Position numbers and translations under genes: made by a program
NCBI GenBank assembly: GCA_027625915.1
Contig: JANTQA010000032.1
Coordinates: 5,270,001 to 5,334,000, forward strand
Reading direction: 5' to 3'
DNA length: 64,000 nt
Origin: Anaeramoeba flamelloides
Taxonomy: Eukaryota; Metamonada; Anaeramoebidae
Notes under the pieces: generated by a model
The model's input: the letters and a program-made list of their open reading frames with translations, nothing else
Told to the model about the DNA's origin: nothing
Databases searched by the model: none
In this document: piece by piece, positions 44,808 to 56,359 of the stretch
Position numbering within the stretch: position 1 is the stretch's first letter
Layout of the letters: each line of letters starts with the position of its first letter

Positions 44808-46810
44808 GTATAAAATTTTAATTAGAAAAAAATACATAGCTGGTTTAAAAAGAATGTAAGTGTAATATATATTATGTGTATATTTGAAAAGATTTATTTA
44901 AAGGTATAATATAAACAGAGTCCCCACCCCCCGGTTATGATATAAAAAGATCATGAATTTTCTTATTAATTATCAATTTTAAAATTTTCTTTTAGTAATA
45001 AAAAAATTCAATTTCTATCAGATAATAAGGGAATTTTTTCCTTTTCTATAATATCATGAGAGAAATATTTATTAGAATAATTATATTCAAAAAAACTGTA
45101 GTTGGATTTAAAAGAGCAGAAATCAAAGAAACTCATAACATATTATATAATTATTAATTCGAAATTGTATAAAAATTTTCCTCTAGTAAAAATTGAAATT
45201 GAAGAGTAATATTGGGCGGTGGGGGGTCTTATATTCTACATTTATTACAAATTTAATACAAAAAAAGGGGAGAATTTGTCCACTATTCTCTTTAGAATCG
45301 AATTTTTAATATAAACTTTTTTAACTATTTTTTTATTTATAAAAAATGATTATAAATTTTTTAATAGAAACCAATTTCTATTTCTGTTAAATTTTGGGGA
45401 AATGTTGAAATAACGTTACAATTATTATAAAATTAACAAAAAAATATCATTTATTTGTTTTTCTAAGATAAACTTTATTTCTGTTAAAGGAGTACAATTA
45501 ATTTTCCAAATAATACCTATTTGTTTCTAATTATTTTTAAAAAAACAATAAATACTGGGTAGAATAATATGGTTCAAAGAATAATTGGTATTCTTATTCA
45601 GTAGAGTATTGAAATAAAAAAATTGTAAAAAAATCCTTAACAAGTATTTTAATTGTTAATATTAGTAAAATTGGTATATAGTAACAAATATTTTAAAATC
45701 AAATTTTTTTTATAACCAACCACATTTTTTATGAACTCGGTAATAAAACCACTCAAAGTTCATCAAATCAGGGTGTATATATTGTGCTAATATAATTTTA
45801 AGGTTAGTGTAAGGAAATCTACTTTTTTTGAAAAAAAAAAAAAATAGAGTTTTATAGTGATTAACTCGGGTTTGGAAAACGGTATTTTTTATTCTTTGTT
45901 TTTTAATTGATTGAATGGTGTTTTGAACAAGTGTGATTCATTAATCATCATTCTAATAAGTGAATGATTTATAATTTGAAAAAGTTCGATTCTTAAAAAA
46001 AGGAATTTGATTGTAAATAAATGAAATTACACAATAATTTTACTAATATTCACAATTAAAAATCTTGTCGGGGATTTTTTTCATGTCCCGTATTTTTTTC
46101 ACTGTTTTAAACTGATTTTAGAAAAAATATTATAAAAAAAAAAAAATACAAAAACATCTTGTATCAATTAAAAATAAATAGAAATAAAAATGAAATAAAT
46201 TTAACAGTTTATTTATTTAAGGGTAATATTATATCAACAAAAAATAATGTTTTATAAGGTTATTGGCAAAAAAAAAACAAATTTAATAAATAAAAAATAA
46301 TTAAATAAAAATAAAAAACTCAAAATAATGATTAACAAAAATTATAATATAAAAAAATTTAAATAAAAAGTAAAGGGAAAAGAAAGAAAGAAAGAAAATT
46401 AGAAATAAGAATCATAACTAACAAAAAAAGGGTATTTGATTTGAGAAAATGAGTATTAAATAAATGTAATAATATATATATATATATATAACAAAAATTT
46501 TACTCAAATTTTTCTTTGTTTAAAAAAATAATCAAATGCCTCCTATACAAATTTTGTTACTTCTTCCTTCTTGTTTTTTTTTGTTGGTTTGAAATAAATT
46601 TGAAAACTTTTCATTTTTTTTTAATCCGCGATTTTTCTATTTTTTGGAATAAGTAAATGAAAGGCCTTCTTGTTTTTTTTTTTTCCTTTTTTTTATATTG
46701 GTTTGTAAAAAAGGAAAAAAAAAAAAAAAAAAAGTTAAATATCGGGGTGAATTCAACATGTGTTGAACTGATCAAATGGAAATCTGTCGAAAAACGAAAA
46801 AGTAATTTTT
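44808..46810. other. AT-rich spacer downstream of the Myb gene
   Basis: Two C/G-rich short tracts, CCCCACCCCCCGG at about 44926 and GGGCGGTGGGGGG at about 45214, stand out and may be ends of an eroded inverted-repeat element about 300 bases long; the match is too imperfect to call. No gene seen. Poly-A and poly-T runs lie close to the Myb stop codon. Confidence 0.4.
46472..46491. repeat. (TA)n microsatellite
   Basis: A short uninterrupted AT dinucleotide run in the spacer downstream of the Myb gene. Confidence 0.9.
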
Positions 46811-48529
46811 TTAATCGAATTCTGAAGAATTGTAATTAAGGATCTCATTTGATTCCTCAAGCTCCCACATTGAGTAATCTGACTCTGTTTGTAAATTTTC
46901 AAAATCAGACCAAATTTCTGTATAACTATTATCTGTGTAACTATTTTCTGTATCAAATTCAATTGTGTTTTTCCAAACAAGATTTGATTCATCTGGCTCA
47001 TCAATCAATGGGGGGGATTCGGTGTTTTGGAATGGTAAATTACGTGAGAAAGAGGAAGGGAAGGATTCTGTTTGGAGCAGTGGTGTGTTTGGGGTTGTAT
47101 TTGAAGAAGGCGAAGGTGAAGATGGAGACGAAGAAGCTTGGATCATAAATGAAAGATCAAGATCGTCTTCGCATAAGGAATCTTTTTCAAGATCAGGAAG
47201 ATCAAGTTGTAACAGATTGTGGTTGTGATTAGAAATGATTTCTTGCGTGGGTGATCTGGGGATTTCAAATTCCGAAAAATCGATCAGTATCTCTGAATCG
47301 GGTGAGTAGAGATTTGTTGTTTCTAAGGCAATCTCATTTTGAGTATTTTTTGGGGAAACCTCGTTGTGGATGTTTTCTAAAGAAATGTTATCAAAGTCTT
47401 GTTTATTTAAATTTGTCCATTGAAATTGTTTTTCTTGGAATTGGTTAAATTTTGTGTTATTGGAGTTATTTGGAAGATTTTGCGTGTTTTGTTCCATAAA
47501 AAGTTTTTCAAAAGAATTCAAGAGCTGAGACTGTGACTGTGACTGTGACTGTGGTTGTGATGCGAAAAATACTTTGCTTGGTAAGCTTTTGGAATTTTCA
47601 GTTTGGCCATAATTTCTTTTGGTACGATCCCTTGAAAACATAAACCGGTTATTGGTTTTTAGATTGTGGGTTATTGTTTTTGTTGTTGTTGCTGTTGTTG
47701 TTCTTGTTCTTGTTCTTGTTCTTGTTCTTGTAGCTTCCTGAGGCTGTGTTGTTGTTTTTTGGTTTTGTTTATTGTTTTGCTTTGGCTTTGCTGTTGGTTT
47801 TTGTTGGAGTTTTGGCTTTGGTGTTGATGATTTTCTTTTTCTTGGGGCTGTTTGGGGTTTTCTTTTCTTCTTGGTTGTATTTTTTCTTTTTTTTCTTTGT
47901 GCCTGTAGCGAATACCAATAATTCTTGAGCATATTGTCGGGTCTTCCTTTAAAAAATGTCGACAAAACGCTCCAGCGTGTCCCCAATTCCGCTTGCTTTT
48001 TGATCAACAGCTCTTCTTCCTCTTTTGTAAACGGCCCTCGGTTAATGTTTGGATTAAGTTGGTTCCTCCATCGCTCGCGGCATTGCTTGGGGTTTCTTCC
48101 TGGGAGCAAACCAGAAACCTGTGGCCAAACAGTGTTTCCGAGCTTTTCAACGCACCGAAGCAATAATTGATCTTCTGCGCTGTTCCATGCGCCTTTTTTC
48201 GTGGTCACGTTCGTAATTTTTCGATACCTTAGCAGACAACCAATTTGATCAATTTTTTGATCAAATTCATTTGCAACCTTTTCCCATTGCTTTTCCTTAT
48301 GCAACTCGACTAAAGAAATTAATTTCTTGTCTTGATCCTTGTCCCAGATATTGTTCATTTCCTCGTGTTGTTTTTGAATCTCAGAATACAGCTGTAAGAC
48401 TTCGGTAGATGGTGGTTGTGTTTTTGCAGTCCTAGTTTGTTTGAAATTCAAGAAATTGGATGAAATCAGACATTAGTGAGTAAAAGATTAAAGAATATTT
48501 GGAAATTTGGAACAAAGAATTTCTTACAT
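46811..48529 (-). CDS. R1R2R3 Myb DNA-binding protein
   Basis: The main exon spans 46811-48431. Three Myb repeats lie at about 27-74 (IWDKDQDKKLISLVELH), 77-130 (GAWNSAEDQLLLRCVEKLG, ending QCRERWRNQLNPNI) and 131-180 (GPFTKEEEELLIKKQAELG, ending NMLKNYWYSLQAQ). The Trp spacing and the RERWRNQL recognition helix match animal c-Myb and plant 3R-Myb proteins, regulators of transcription and the cell cycle. The rest is low complexity: Lys/Arg (possible nuclear signal at 180-215), an Arg-Thr run, Ser-Gln runs, then an acidic Ser/Pro-rich C-terminus that could activate transcription. No ATG opens the main frame. A GT-AG intron at 48432-48527 would join AT (48528-48529) to G (48431), creating ATG ACT GCA and 540 residues. 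A later in-frame Met before Repeat 1 is the alternative start. Confidence 0.9.
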
Positions 48530-50354
48530 TTTGGTTGGCTTTCCTAAGTTTTTATTTTTTGGATGATATTTTTCGTGTGTAGGTTTAAAATTATGATGTT
48601 AATGAAAGATGAAGAATTTTCTAAAAAGAGAAATAAAGATAAATAGATTAAGAAAAAAATGTTTAAAAAAAAAGTAAAGAAAAGATTTTTGCAACCAATT
48701 TATAGTGAAAAGACAAAAGAAGATGTGAATTAACATTTTAGTGGTGATCAACTTCTTTCGTAGAACTTTTGTTCCAATAAACAATTAAATCTAATAATTT
48801 TCAACAATCAAGTTAAATTGTGATGAGAGAGAATAAATACTCTTTAGTTGTCCTTGTAAAGTTATTGTTTTTTAATTTGATGTAATAGTTGCTGGTTGAA
48901 AAAACTTTTAGTCTTGACCTTCTTTTTTTACTTTTTTTTTCATTCACAAATACTCCCAAAAAATCAAATCCTAATATGTGTTTTATTAACTCCAAAACAA
49001 TTCAATAGGTCCTTGATATTTCTTATTTGAATTTATTTATATGACTATTTTTTTCTGATTACTAAAGAGGAATAGAATTACACAAACGACCCTTGTCTCA
49101 TATATTTAGACCCAATATATAGATTTATTCTCAATTTAGAGACTTAATTTTTTAATTTTTTTTTTTGAAAAAAAAGAAAAGGAAAATCAAGAAATCTTAT
49201 TTTCAATTTTAAAATTAGAGACTGTTTGTGTCTTTTTAAAAGGAAAAATCTCACAATTTTTTTTGTTCCAATAATGGAAAACTTGGGAAAAACTATTCAC
49301 TTCATTTCGATTTTTCCTTTTACCATTGTAGTTGTTTAGGGCTTATTTGTAATTTCTGGTATTGGTGTATCTGTTTGGTAATTTTTGTTGTTTATTGGGT
49401 GAATTTAGAAAACTAGTAAGGAAATTCAGCTTAAGGAATTGTATAATGACAAACAACCACAATTTTCGCTCAACCAAATATCAAAAAGGTGTTTAATCTT
49501 CCCTATTTAGAATTAGTCTCCAATTAATCAATAAAAGAAACCATTTCTCTTTGAATTGTATACCTGGTTTCCTCACTAAAGAAACAGTATTTATTTTAAT
49601 ACAACAGTAACAAAGTTCATATCAAAAGGGTCTACAATCTGTATTCGTCATGAAAAACCTTTGGTTTTTTTCTTCTTGTTTCATGATCACATGTAATTCT
49701 CACCAAATAGTAGACCAAAATTCAAAGAGTCAAATTAAATAGTAGATTCTTTGATTTTTTGCAAAAATTTTGAATTGTTACAGTCATAATATAGCGTGTA
49801 AAAATTTTTAATCTGTGTTTCAAAATAAAAAGCATGTTTTTTTATTATAGAAGAACTATACATCAACCGATCAAAGAAACTGATAATAAACCCGAATTAA
49901 ATATGATATTGGTTTCTTAAAGTACGATTATTTAAAAAGAAATTCTAAAAATGAAGGATCTTAAATGAAAAATGTATCAAAAAATAGAGAAATATTTTTC
50001 ATTTAATTTTTAATCATTTGAAAAAACCAAAAAATTAAAAAAAACTGAGAAAATTACAAACAATATTTGACTCTTTGCACCCCTAATTTATATTTTTACT
50101 GAAAATAACTAGATTTTTCCCTTCAAAATTAATTTGAACTTAGGTATACTCTTTGGTAGTCAATTGGATGCCTCCTTGGGATAAGAAGAAAAAAAAAAGT
50201 AAGGATTATATTTTTCAACATGGATTAAACAAGACTGAACATTTTATTTTAACAACAGTTCAATAGTTTAGAAAAATAAAAACTCCCCTTCAAGAAGTGG
50301 TTCCTTACTTTCCCCACAAAAGAGTTTGTACTGTTTTGAACTTTGAAAAAAAAG
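48530..50354. other. Spacer upstream of the Myb gene
   Basis: Presumably holds the Myb promoter and 5' untranslated region. No exon or repeat could be supported. Moderately less AT-rich near 49300-49420 without a protein-like frame. Confidence 0.4.
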
Positions 50355-51840
50355 GAACTTAAGGGATAGTAACCCTTATTATTTTTTTTTCCCCAAAGGC
50401 AATTTAGTAACTACTGATAAATTCACAATGATACAATTAAACCTTGGTAGGTAACCCCGTTTATCAACTTTAGAGACGAGTTATCATTCTTAAAAAAAAT
50501 CAAATTACAAAATCATTGTCCCATTAAAAATCAAATTTTGAAAATAAATATTTTTATAAACTATCATTCATAATAATTGTTCATTAAAAATCAAATTTTA
50601 AAGAAAAATATTTTTAATAATTGAAGTTATCAATTATAATATAAAAATTTAGATTTGAATATCCAATGCTATACTCAAGAGATATTTATTTTTTGTCTAA
50701 AAATAAAAGAAAAAGAAATAAAAAAAACAGTTAAAAAAAATTGGGCAATTTATTTTGAAAGAAGCATTACATAAAAAATAGAAAATTTAAAAAAGTAAAA
50801 AAACCCAATTATAGATTCTCCTTCCATTTGAATAACTAAATATAATCTATTTTTCATATTTGAAACCAATTTTTTCATTAATTCATCTGTTGCCCCTTTC
50901 CAATTTTTCATTTTCATTTTTCATTTTAACAAAACACTGTTGAAAAAAAAAAAAAAAAAGAGAAAAAATGATTTATTTGCAAACTTTTCATTGTGAGAGG
51001 AAAAAATTCAAAAAAATACAAAAGCTATTCATTATTCAAATGTAAGATTTGCCATTTATTATGAAATTTAGTTTATATTGAAATTATCGATTATAATAAA
51101 CAATTTACTATTTTGATATTCAGTTTTATAGAAACTAGAAATATTTGTTTTTCATCTAAAAATAAAATAAAAAAAAGAGTAAAAAAAAAAAAAATTGGGA
51201 TGCTTATTATGGAATTTAGTTGAGTTTATTTTCCCCAATAAATTTTCAGCATGAAAGATCCATATGCTTTTTGGTTTGGATTTTTAGATCAAAACAGAAA
51301 TAGAATAATTAGCAAAACATTTTAAATTGAAGAAATATCACTTTTAGTAATTTCTGAGAGTATGTATGAACAAATAACGTTGAAACTTAAACTTTATTTT
51401 AAAAATTTCTAAAAAATAATCCAAATATTGGATACATTGAAAACTAAAAATATCGATCATTTATTTTATTAAGAAATATTTATTAAATTTCTTGAAAATT
51501 TTAATATTATGCAATATCCTCTTTTGAATCACCATGGATATTAAAAAAAGAACAATTATTATTTTAACCACTTACATGAGAATATCAAATGTTTTTTTTA
51601 TTATAATTAAAATTTCTAAATATTTTTATCTGTTTGAAAATATTTAATAAATCGAGAAATAATTGTACAGTATAATCGTAAATTTTATCGTTGGGATATA
51701 ATAACCCCCCCCCCGAAAAAAAATAGATTATGATTATAATTAATAATAATTAATAATTAATCAAAAACAATCAAATTAAAAGTAATTTCTTTAGATTATA
51801 AAATCTACTTTTCTAGATTTGAAAAAAAGTGTTATGACAG
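50355..51840. repeat. Dispersed repeat G-long, copy 2
   Basis: Begins TTAAGGGATAGTAAC and matches 16871-17570 in block order, with additional sequence at about 50500-51240. The last shared block is TTTCTTTAGATTATAA at about 51789. Short C runs occur at about 51706. No coding frame. Confidence 0.55.
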
Positions 51841-52437
51841 AATTTTTAATTTAGAATTGTTTTTTTATTTTTTCCGACAATAACGATTGTTATTAATATG
51901 ATTTTAAATAAAATACACAATATTTTTTCTTGAATGGAAATCTTTTAATATTATAAATAAAGAATAATATATTGGTAAATTTTAAATACCAAATCAAAAG
52001 GCTCAAGTTATTTCAGGTTTGGAATTAAGTTACTACAGTCAACAAAAAAAAAATTAAAAATGAAAAAAAAACAAAAAAATTATTTTTTGATCTGTTTTTT
52101 TTTACAAATGAATTCGAACAAAAAAAAAAACATTCAAAGGTAAAATGTGATATTCCAAATTTGAAAAAACATTTAAACATTAATACAAAAATACAATTAG
52201 TGCACTTTTGAATTTTTATGTTGTTTTTTCCTTTCCTTTTTAATATTTTCTTCTTCTTTTCGTCCTTTTCTTTCTTTTTATTTTCTCTTTCTTTCTTTAT
52301 TTTTCCCTTTTCACCCCCCCTTTTTTTTTTTTTTTTTAATGCCCAATTTCTTTTGTGAAGGAACATGTATCGAGAATATAAATTTAAAGACAAGTTTGTG
52401 TAATAAAATTTGGTACAATGTGTCGCTGTTGTAAAAA

Positions 52438-53096
52438 TTAAAGGTAATCCACCGTTTCATCAAAATCATAATTCGGGAAGATCGCTTCAAAAATATCTTT
52501 TACATTAATGTTGAAATTAAAACTGTTAACAGGAGCTTAATTTTCTTTTTTTAACCAAAACTTAATGAAAAAAACAATTCTAACACATAACGTTTCTTGA
52601 ATTTTCTTGGAGGTTGGTAAAAGATACAAACAAGATTTACAATAACAAAATTTTAAAAAATCAAATAAAAAAAATATTAAAAAAATCGCTTTTAGTTTTT
52701 TAATCTGTGTGAGCAACAAGAATTTCCAATATTAAAAGAATAATTTTGAAATTCGCAAACCCAAATTCAAAAATTGAAACTTTCAAGATGAAAATATATT
52801 TTCAAAAAAAAATTTTTTTACCCTCTTTTCATCCAAAACAGTTGATTTACATTAATAAAAACATCTTTAGTATTCCAATTTCCTTTAAAAATCAATAAAA
52901 AATTATTAAAAATCAAGAAGAATCCCACATTTTCAAACACCCATTTGAACAATCCATTGTTGCTAATTAGATACTTTTCCAAGCAACTAGAATAGTTATC
53001 AAAAATAAGAAAATTTAAAATTCTAATTTTACTCTAAATTATTAGAATATCGACTAACAAAGATCTTTGACCAAGGAATAACATATATAAACTTGT
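52438..53096 (-). CDS. Candidate small spliced gene (partial model)
   Basis: No family is recognised. An exon-like segment at 53033-53096 (KFIYVIPWSKIFVSRYSNNL) joins in frame, through a 46-base GT-AG intron, to 52822-52986 (CLEKYLISNNGLFKWVFENV and on to NQLFWMKRG). A third segment at 52438-52535 is preceded by an acceptor and reads NVKDIFEAIFPNYDFDETVD to a stop, with GCG, CCG and ACG codons rare in this DNA. The second and third segments do not join directly in phase, so a small exon may be missing or the model is wrong. It lies between a G repeat and element C5. Codon content is protein-like, but without transcripts this stays weak. Confidence 0.3.
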
Positions 53097-53322
53097 CTGT
53101 AAAATTCAGTTATTTTGCCATTTATTCTTAATTTAATTTATGAAAATACAATAAAAACAATATAAAATGTGATCATATCTTCATTTTTTAATTGTTCAAT
53201 AAAAAAATAAAAAAACCACTATTCAAAAATGGCGTTTAAAAAGAGACCATTTTTTCATTATTAGAAAAAATGTTAATAGATTATTAAAGATATTTATAGT
53301 ACCTTTTTATTAGTAATATATA

Positions 53323-53848
53323 AACTAAAATTTTTAAAATTTTAACACAGTTAAAATTGTTCAAAGAATCACAATAATAAAATTTGAAATAATTTTTATT
53401 TTTGGAAAATATGAAAATCATCTTTTCCTCCTATACTATTTTATTTTCAATTCATTTTTTATATTATGTAAACTTTTTTGTTCAATCCATTTTTTTTTTT
53501 TTTCAATGATTGGTATGATAGCAAAATTGAGTCACCCAAAATAGAGAGAACTCAAATGATATTAGTTAGGAGTCTCTGACATTTGATCGATCAACAATTG
53601 TTGGTGAAATCTCAACATATTTAGCAATACATTTTTTGGTTTTGCCATTTCCAAAAATTTTAACACATTCTTTATTTATTCGTATTGATAATTTTTATTT
53701 TTTTGTTTTGTGTATATTTCAATTTAAAATAATTATTAAAATTTTAATTATCGAATGGTTCTAATTTGGCCTTTCTTTGAGAATCTCTTAAATAAAATTA
53801 TTGTTTTACAAAAATTGAATTTTAGTGTGTTAAAAATTTGATTGGGGG
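53323..53848 (-). mobile_element. Family C DNA transposon, copy C5
   Basis: A 526-base copy with TA at 53321-53322 and 53849-53850. Internal blocks (ACACAGTTAAAA, GTTCAAAGAATCACAATAAT, GATCGATCAA) match C3 and C6. Orientation is opposite to C1, C2 and C4. Frames are broken. Confidence 0.75.
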
Positions 53849-54260
53849 TATATCTATATATAAATGACCAAGCTTAGAAACATTAAGAAATATTTTTGGA
53901 ACCAAATAAGAAAGACCAATTGAAAGAATTGTACACTTTTGAAATTAACAACAATGGAATTCTAAATAGTTGTAAAAAGAGTGAATTATTATCGAAAAAA
54001 TTAGGACATAATCGAAAATTCTAAAATTAAACTCTACTATAATTTAATATAAATCATACTGATGACCCACAACTCAAATATCTACAAAAATACAATTATT
54101 CAAATACCATTAGAAATTGATCTGTTTAATTAAAAAAAGAACTAAATAATAACAATAAATTTAAATCATTTATTAAACTTTCACTAGGCCGATTCAAATT
54201 TAAAGGAAACTCAACAAATTTTACCCCCCCCCAAATTATAAAAAATCAATCTTAAATCTA

Positions 54261-54262
<2 letters not shown>

Positions 54263-54305
<43 letters not shown>
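54263..54305. repeat. (TA)n microsatellite
   Basis: Over 20 uninterrupted TA units, the longest dinucleotide tract in the window. Confidence 0.95.
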
Positions 54306-54307
<2 letters not shown>

Positions 54308-55039
54308 CAAAATATAATAATTACATTTGTGTAAATATGAATGCTATAAAAAAAAGAGCATATTACTATTTTTAAGACCAATAAAAGTTCCATGTATTTA
54401 TCTGAATTTTGGTAATAGAAAAAATTATATCTGAATATCTTAATCTAATACCAATTATTTTAATCAAAAAACCCTTTTGTTAACACCAATTTTTCAATTT
54501 TATAAAAATAATGAATTTTTTCAAACCAAGTATTACCGTTCTTTAAAAGATTTTATATTGAAAATTCATCCAAGCTCAAAAATCAAAAATGAAATCTAGT
54601 TTAATATAACAAAAATTTGGATAAATGTAACAGAACTCTTTATTTATCCCCAAATTGAAAAAATTCAATTTTTGACCACATTTTATTTTTACACTACACG
54701 ATCCTGAAAAATTTTTTTCAACAAAAATCAAACATTTACTAATTTTTCACTTTTTGATAACTTCACTTATAATAAACACTATTGGTTAATGAAAGATCTT
54801 GGATCAAAAAATACTTTTAAAGATATTTAACAATTAAAGTTGGAAAAATAAATTTTCTAGTTAGATTTTTTACAAATTTAATAGTAAAAAATTTGAATAT
54901 TTTTATTTTCACCACCAAGACGTTATAATCATATGTTTTTAAAGTATTTTAAATTAAAAATATCTTTCTAATGGGTAGCCAATTATTTTAACTATTATGG
55001 AATTATTTATAGATATAAAATTGAAAAAAAGATTTTTTT

Positions 55040-55800
55040 TTTGATTTTCCGTTCGGTTTTCCAGAATTTAAAAGAATAGAGTAAAATCCTTGATTTTACC
55101 CAATTCTTTCAAATTCTGTAAAACTTAGGACATTTTTCGTTAGGCTTTTTTTAATTTTTGAAATAAACTGAGACTTTAATTAAATTTCAGGTTTATTCCA
55201 AAAGGTAAAACAAAAATATTACCATTAGATTTTTTAGAATTTAAAATAATAGAGTAAAATCTTTGATTTTTCTCAATTCTTTTATATTTTGGAAAAATTC
55301 AGTTATTTTTTTTTTGATTTGAGAAATTAAAGGAAAATTAAAGAAATTATCATTTTATATATCAAATTCAAAAAAAAAATATCAAACAAAAAAGATAATT
55401 AAAAATATGTTGACCCAACTTCCATTTTAAAACCAATAAAACCCCACAAATTATATAAACATATATACCAACATTTATGATAAGAATAAATTAAAAACAA
55501 AATTTTACAAATTATACAAAAATATTCCAACATTAAAATTATTGAAGATAATGATCATTTTCGATGGGACTGTCGATTCGTTGAAAAAAATTGAATAATT
55601 TGAATTTAAGAATTAATAAATAAATAACTCAAAGAATAATATCTTAAAGAATGGACTCTTTGATATTATTCAAAATAAAGACAATTTTATTCCTTCATTT
55701 TTCAATTATCAGGAAAATTATGATTCTTTATTGAACTTTCTGAACAAAAATTTCGACAAGTGTAGTTAAGTACTGTGGAGTACCATCAAATGCCTAAGTT
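55040..55800. repeat. Family F dispersed repeat
   Basis: Two F palindromes lie close together: AGTAAAATCCTTGATTTTAC at about 55079 and a diverged one at about 55255. After the TTTGAGAAATTAAAGG block comes a coding-like remnant at 55551 (MIIFDGTVDSLKKIE) that parallels 23268-23501. The GAGTACCATCAAATGCCTAAG block at about 55779 closes the unit. Confidence 0.5.
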
Positions 55801-56359
55801 TCAACTTTACAAGAATTTAAAAGAATATTAAAAAACTGTGGCTTTTATTTCTTAAACTAATAAAAATTAAAAAACTGTAAGTGGAAATTAATTCACTCTC
55901 TTTAAAAATAAAAAAAAATACTTTTATTTTTTTGAAAAGTTTTAATTTTAAAAAGTGCTTGACTTTAGTAAAAAAAAAAAAACACAGTTCCAAAAAATAG
56001 TGTACACTTAAGTCAAAATAGCTGTACAAGTATTAATTTTATCAAAAAAGCAACCACCTTAAATAAATAATCTAAAGAACAAAAAGAAAAGACCCGAAAC
56101 AGTATATTTAAAAAAAGATCTTTAAATTGTAGTGGTGTCTATTTTCCTAAAAAGAAGATCGAAAATATTGAGATTTTTAAAAGATAATAATTAAAGTATT
56201 TAAAGGTCTCAACTATCTATGTGTAGGATGTTTTAAGAAAATTTAAATAATATTATCAACTTGATTGGTCACACTCATTTGAATCACAAGATTCTCAAAT
56301 CTTTTAAGAAATATTTTTTCTTTTTTTTTTTTTTAATTGAACTTTCTATTTAACATTTT

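Noticed and set aside
44926-45230. Facing C-rich and G-rich tracts that could be ends of an inverted-repeat element
   Set aside because: The inverted match is short and imperfect, with no target duplication and no second copy.
52025-52393. 122-codon Lys/Phe-rich minus-strand frame
   Set aside because: It is a translation of purine runs and T-rich spacer with no structured segment.
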